A DNA stretch of 11,263 bases, taken from positions 1 through 11,263 of the forward strand of contig JANWZF010000204.1 in the NCBI GenBank assembly GCA_025054905.1, written 5' to 3'. Under the pieces are notes generated by a model that saw nothing but the letters and a program-made list of their open reading frames with translations, did no database searches and was not told where the DNA came from. Below, piece after piece: positions 8,974 through 11,263 of the stretch (position 1 is its first letter; every line of letters starts with the position of its first letter). The translations under genes and the position numbers were made by a program. The DNA is from Tepidimonas sp. GTDB lineage: Bacteria > Pseudomonadota > Gammaproteobacteria > Burkholderiales > Burkholderiaceae_C.

Positions 8974-9827
8974 GCGGCGTTCTCCAGAATCAGATGGCCC
9001 ACGGCGGTGTTGCTCGCGGGCACGTGGTAGAAGCGGTGCGCCACGCGCGGCTTGGGCCCGCCAGCCACGTCGGCCATCGCGCCACGCGCGATCAGCCACA
9101 TGACCAGCTCGATGCCTTCACTGCCGGCTTCGCGCACATATTCGAGGTGCGGCACCTGGGCCAGGCCCGCGGGATCGTCGATCAGACGGTCCATGAAGCG
9201 GTTGTCCCACTCGGCGTTGATCAGGCCGGCGCGCGGCCCTTGCAGCTGGTGGCTCATGCCCCCGGTGCCCCAGATCTGCACGTTGAGATCTTCGTCGAAG
9301 CTTTCGACGGCGCGGCGAATCGCCTGTCCCAGCGCAAAGCAGCGCCGGCCCGAAGGCACCGGATATTGCACCACGTTGACCGCAAACGGAATGACCTTGA
9401 ACGGCCACTGCGTGGGCTGGCCGCACATCAGCGACAGCGGCACCGTCAGCCCGTGGTCGACCGCCATCCGGTTGACGATGGTCAGGTCGAAGTCTTCCTG
9501 AATGACGCTTTGCGCGATGTGGCTGGCCAGCTCGGGATGGCCGATGACCTCGGGCACCGGGCGCGGCCCCCAACCCTCATCGGCAACCGGAAACGACGCC
9601 GCGGTACCGATCGCAAAGGTCGGGATCAGCTCCAGGCTGAACGCCGTGGCGTGGTCGTTGTAGACCAGAAAGACGACGTCCGGGGTGTGCTCGCGCAGCC
9701 ATTGCTTGGAGAACTCGTAGCCGGCAAACAGCGGCTGCCAGTAGGGCTCGTGCGTTTTGCCCAGGTCGATGGCCGCGCCGATGGCGGGCACATGGCTGCT
9801 GTAGACGGAGGCGGTGATGCGGGCCAT
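8970..9827 (-). CDS. ligB: Protocatechuate 4,5-dioxygenase beta subunit (LigB/PmdB)
   Basis: The catalytic Fe(II) subunit of the class III extradiol dioxygenase that opens the protocatechuate ring between C4 and C5 to 4-carboxy-2-hydroxymuconate-6-semialdehyde. The protein is 285 aa. Iron ligands are H12, H59 and E240, and the catalytic base is H193 (GTGGMSHQL). The N-terminus (MARITASVYSSHVPAIG) and the C-terminus (HRFYHVPASNTAVGHLILEN) are those of Comamonas PmdB as I recall it. The ATG at 9827 has AGGAGG nine bases upstream. This rules out the in-frame extension to 9935, whose 36 extra residues would lie inside ligA. It starts 22 nt after the alpha subunit and overlaps ligC by ATGA, so alpha, beta and dehydrogenase should be made together. 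Confidence 0.97.
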   Translation of the reverse strand: MARITASVYSSHVPAIGAAIDLGKTHEPYWQPLFAGYEFSKQWLREHTPDVVFLVYNDHATAFSLELIPTFAIGTAASFPVADEGWGPRPVPEVIGHPELASHIAQSVIQEDFDLTIVNRMAVDHGLTVPLSLMCGQPTQWPFKVIPFAVNVVQYPVPSGRRCFALGQAIRRAVESFDEDLNVQIWGTGGMSHQLQGPRAGLINAEWDNRFMDRLIDDPAGLAQVPHLEYVREAGSEGIELVMWLIARGAMADVAGGPKPRVAHRFYHVPASNTAVGHLILENAA

Positions 9828-9849
9828 GGAACAGGGACCTCCTGGTGGG

Positions 9850-10290
9850 TCAAAGCAATTTGCCGCTGCCGCTGCCCTGCGGCTGGCGGTGCGGCTGGGC
9901 ATCGCCGTCTTCGCCCAGGTAGCGGTTGCCGTCAATGCGCCGGCCCCCGGCCAGCATCATCGCGCGGTATTCCTCTTCGCTCATGCCGGTCATCGAGCCG
10001 GCCATCTGCTGAAAGCTCTTGCCGTGCGTGGCACCGAGCTTGGCCAGAAAATAGATGTTGCCGCCTAGCTGGATGCAGCGGTTGAGGTCGCCCTCCAGCA
10101 CCGCCTGCTTCTGCTCCTCGGTCATCGGCCACTCGTCCAGGTACGCGCGCCGGTCGGCCAGGTAGCGCTGGCGGTTTTCCGGTTTCATCAGGCTCATGCA
10201 AAACTGGTTGAGCCAGTAGCCCTTGCGGCTTTGGTCGGCATCGAAGATGACGGTGCCGGGGATGTCGGCGTAGGGTTTGTGCAGGGCCAT
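9850..10290 (-). CDS. ligA: Protocatechuate 4,5-dioxygenase alpha subunit (LigA/PmdA)
   Basis: The small helical subunit that completes the active site of LigB. The protein is 146 aa. It has the LigA landmarks in order: DIPGT..F at 9-16, RKGYWLNQF at 22-30, SLMKPENR at 33-40, YLDEW at 50-54, GGNIYFLAKL at 76-85 and GKSFQQMAGSMTGM at 90-103. F93 corresponds to Phe103 of Sphingobium LigA, a residue lining the substrate pocket. A polar Gln/Gly/Ser-rich tail runs from about 117 to 146. The ATG at 10290 has AAGGAGG seven bases upstream, lying over the end of ligI, whose stop codon is only 3 nt away. Second gene of the visible operon. Confidence 0.96.
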   Translation of the reverse strand: MALHKPYADIPGTVIFDADQSRKGYWLNQFCMSLMKPENRQRYLADRRAYLDEWPMTEEQKQAVLEGDLNRCIQLGGNIYFLAKLGATHGKSFQQMAGSMTGMSEEEYRAMMLAGGRRIDGNRYLGEDGDAQPHRQPQGSGSGKLL

Positions 10291-10293
10291 CGA

Positions 10294-11262
10294 TCAGCCT
10301 CCTTGCAGCAGTTCGGGCCAGTACAGGCGCAGCGGGTTGTCCACCAGCAGCCGGCGCAGGTGCTCGGGGCTGGGCACGATGTGCGCCAGCCAGTCCACCA
10401 GCAGGCCGTCGTCCGGCATGTGATCCTTCAGGTTGGGGTGCGGCCAGTCGGTGCCCCACAGCACGCGGTCGGGGAACGTTTCGACCAGATGGCGCGCAAA
10501 TGGGATCACGTCCGCGTACGGGGGCTGCCCGGGCCCACAGCGTCCGGGCAGCGCCGGCGGTCCGGCCACCGACAGCCGCTCCGGACAGCTGACTTTGGTC
10601 CAGATGTTGGGATGCTCGCGCAGCAGGCGCACGAACAGGCCGAACTGCGGCCCGTCCAGCGGCTGGGTGACGTCGGGCCGGCCCATGTGATCCACGACCA
10701 CGGTGGTGGGCAGCGCGGTAAAAAAGTCCCACAGCTCAGGCAGATCCTGCGCCTCGAAGTACACCACCACGTGCCAGCCCAGTGGGGCGATGCGCTGGGC
10801 GATCTCCAGCAGCTCGTCCTTCGGCGTGAAATCCACCAGCCGCTTGACAAAGTTGAAGCGCACGCCGCGCACGCCGGCCGCGTGCAGTTCGGCCAGCTCG
10901 GCGTCGGTGACGCTGCGGCGCACCGTGGCCACGCCGCGTGCCCGCCCGCCGCTGGCGCGGCAGGCATCCACCAGTGCCCGGTTGTCGGCCCCGTGGCAGG
11001 TGGCCTGCACGATGACGTTGCGCGCAAAGCCCAGGTGATCACGCAGCGCAAAGAGCTGCTCCTTGCTCGCATCGCAGGGGGTGTACTTGCGCTCGGGCGC
11101 GTACGGAAAGCGCTCGCCCGGGCCAAAAACGTGGCAGTGCGCATCCACCGCGCCGGCGGGCAGCGCCAGGCGTGGACGGCTCGGACCGTCGTACCAGTCC
11201 AGCCATCCGGGGGTTTTGACGAAGCCCCCCGTGGTCGGGCGGCCCACGGCTTCAGTCGACAT
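10294..11262 (-). CDS. ligI: 2-pyrone-4,6-dicarboxylate lactonase (LigI/PmdD)
   Basis: Hydrolyses 2-pyrone-4,6-dicarboxylate to 4-carboxy-2-hydroxymuconate / oxalomesaconate, the third step of the protocatechuate 4,5-cleavage pathway. The protein is 322 aa, an amidohydrolase-superfamily TIM barrel. Key residues are visible: H42 and H44 (DAHCHVFGP), H192 (VVDHMGRPD) and D272 (WGTDWPHPN), with GVRFNFVKRLVD between them. LigI members need no metal, unlike most of the superfamily. It is longer than Sphingobium LigI (about 293 aa), partly through an N-terminal extension and a Gly/Pro-rich insert at about 237-248. The ATG at 11262 is one base from the window edge, so its ribosome binding site is not visible and an earlier start outside cannot be ruled out. 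Operon order D-A-B-C matches the Comamonas pmd cluster; hydratase and aldolase genes may lie just beyond. Confidence 0.94.
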   Translation of the reverse strand: MSTEAVGRPTTGGFVKTPGWLDWYDGPSRPRLALPAGAVDAHCHVFGPGERFPYAPERKYTPCDASKEQLFALRDHLGFARNVIVQATCHGADNRALVDACRASGGRARGVATVRRSVTDAELAELHAAGVRGVRFNFVKRLVDFTPKDELLEIAQRIAPLGWHVVVYFEAQDLPELWDFFTALPTTVVVDHMGRPDVTQPLDGPQFGLFVRLLREHPNIWTKVSCPERLSVAGPPALPGRCGPGQPPYADVIPFARHLVETFPDRVLWGTDWPHPNLKDHMPDDGLLVDWLAHIVPSPEHLRRLLVDNPLRLYWPELLQGG

Positions 11263-11263
11263 A

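Noticed and set aside
8974..9099. 42-residue N-terminal extension of ligC
   Set aside because: It overlaps the ligB coding region; the ATGA junction at 8973 gives the family N-terminus MTIQVALAG.
9828..9935. 36-residue N-terminal extension of ligB
   Set aside because: It would lie inside ligA and lacks LigB homology; the AGGAGG before 9827 and the standard MARIT start decide against it.

Overview
The window is GC-rich (G/C-heavy third codon positions throughout) and looks chromosomal, from a betaproteobacterium of the order Burkholderiales, most likely the family Comamonadaceae. The grounds are the dnaG-rpoD order, a long RpoD with a Lys/Ala-rich N-terminal extension and an acidic insert, and a protocatechuate 4,5-cleavage gene order that matches the pmd cluster of Comamonas (D-A-B-C). 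The genus assignment is an inference from remembered family sequences, not a search.

Left part (1-4570, + strand): the end of the macromolecular-synthesis locus. DNA primase (dnaG) is followed by about 320 nt without a convincing gene, then the primary sigma factor (rpoD). A perfect extended -10 promoter (TGG-TATAAT) overlaps the dnaG stop codon and should transcribe rpoD separately. The resulting leader of about 310 nt contains four clear hairpins, the last one just upstream of the rpoD ribosome binding site.

Middle part (4571-6950): a short GC-rich gap holds one imperfect hairpin. It is followed on the minus strand by a two-gene unit for a second LigA/LigB-type (class III extradiol) dioxygenase. 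This unit is transcribed away from a divergent LysR-type regulator. The 109-bp shared control region carries inverted GCATCG/CGATGC half-sites. The dioxygenase keeps the iron ligands but differs from the true protocatechuate enzyme at a specificity-linked position, so its substrate is open.

Right part (6905-11263, minus strand): a tightly packed operon reads right to left. It encodes 2-pyrone-4,6-dicarboxylate lactonase (ligI/pmdD), protocatechuate 4,5-dioxygenase alpha (ligA/pmdA) and beta (ligB/pmdB), 4-carboxy-2-hydroxymuconate-6-semialdehyde dehydrogenase (ligC/pmdC) and a trailing aldo/keto reductase of unknown role. Together they take protocatechuate by ring opening to the semialdehyde, oxidise its hemiacetal to 2-pyrone-4,6-dicarboxylate, and hydrolyse this to oxalomesaconate / 4-carboxy-2-hydroxymuconate. 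The later hydratase and aldolase are not in the window; by analogy with Comamonas they would lie beyond the right edge. No rRNA, tRNA, CRISPR array, insertion sequence or integrase was seen.
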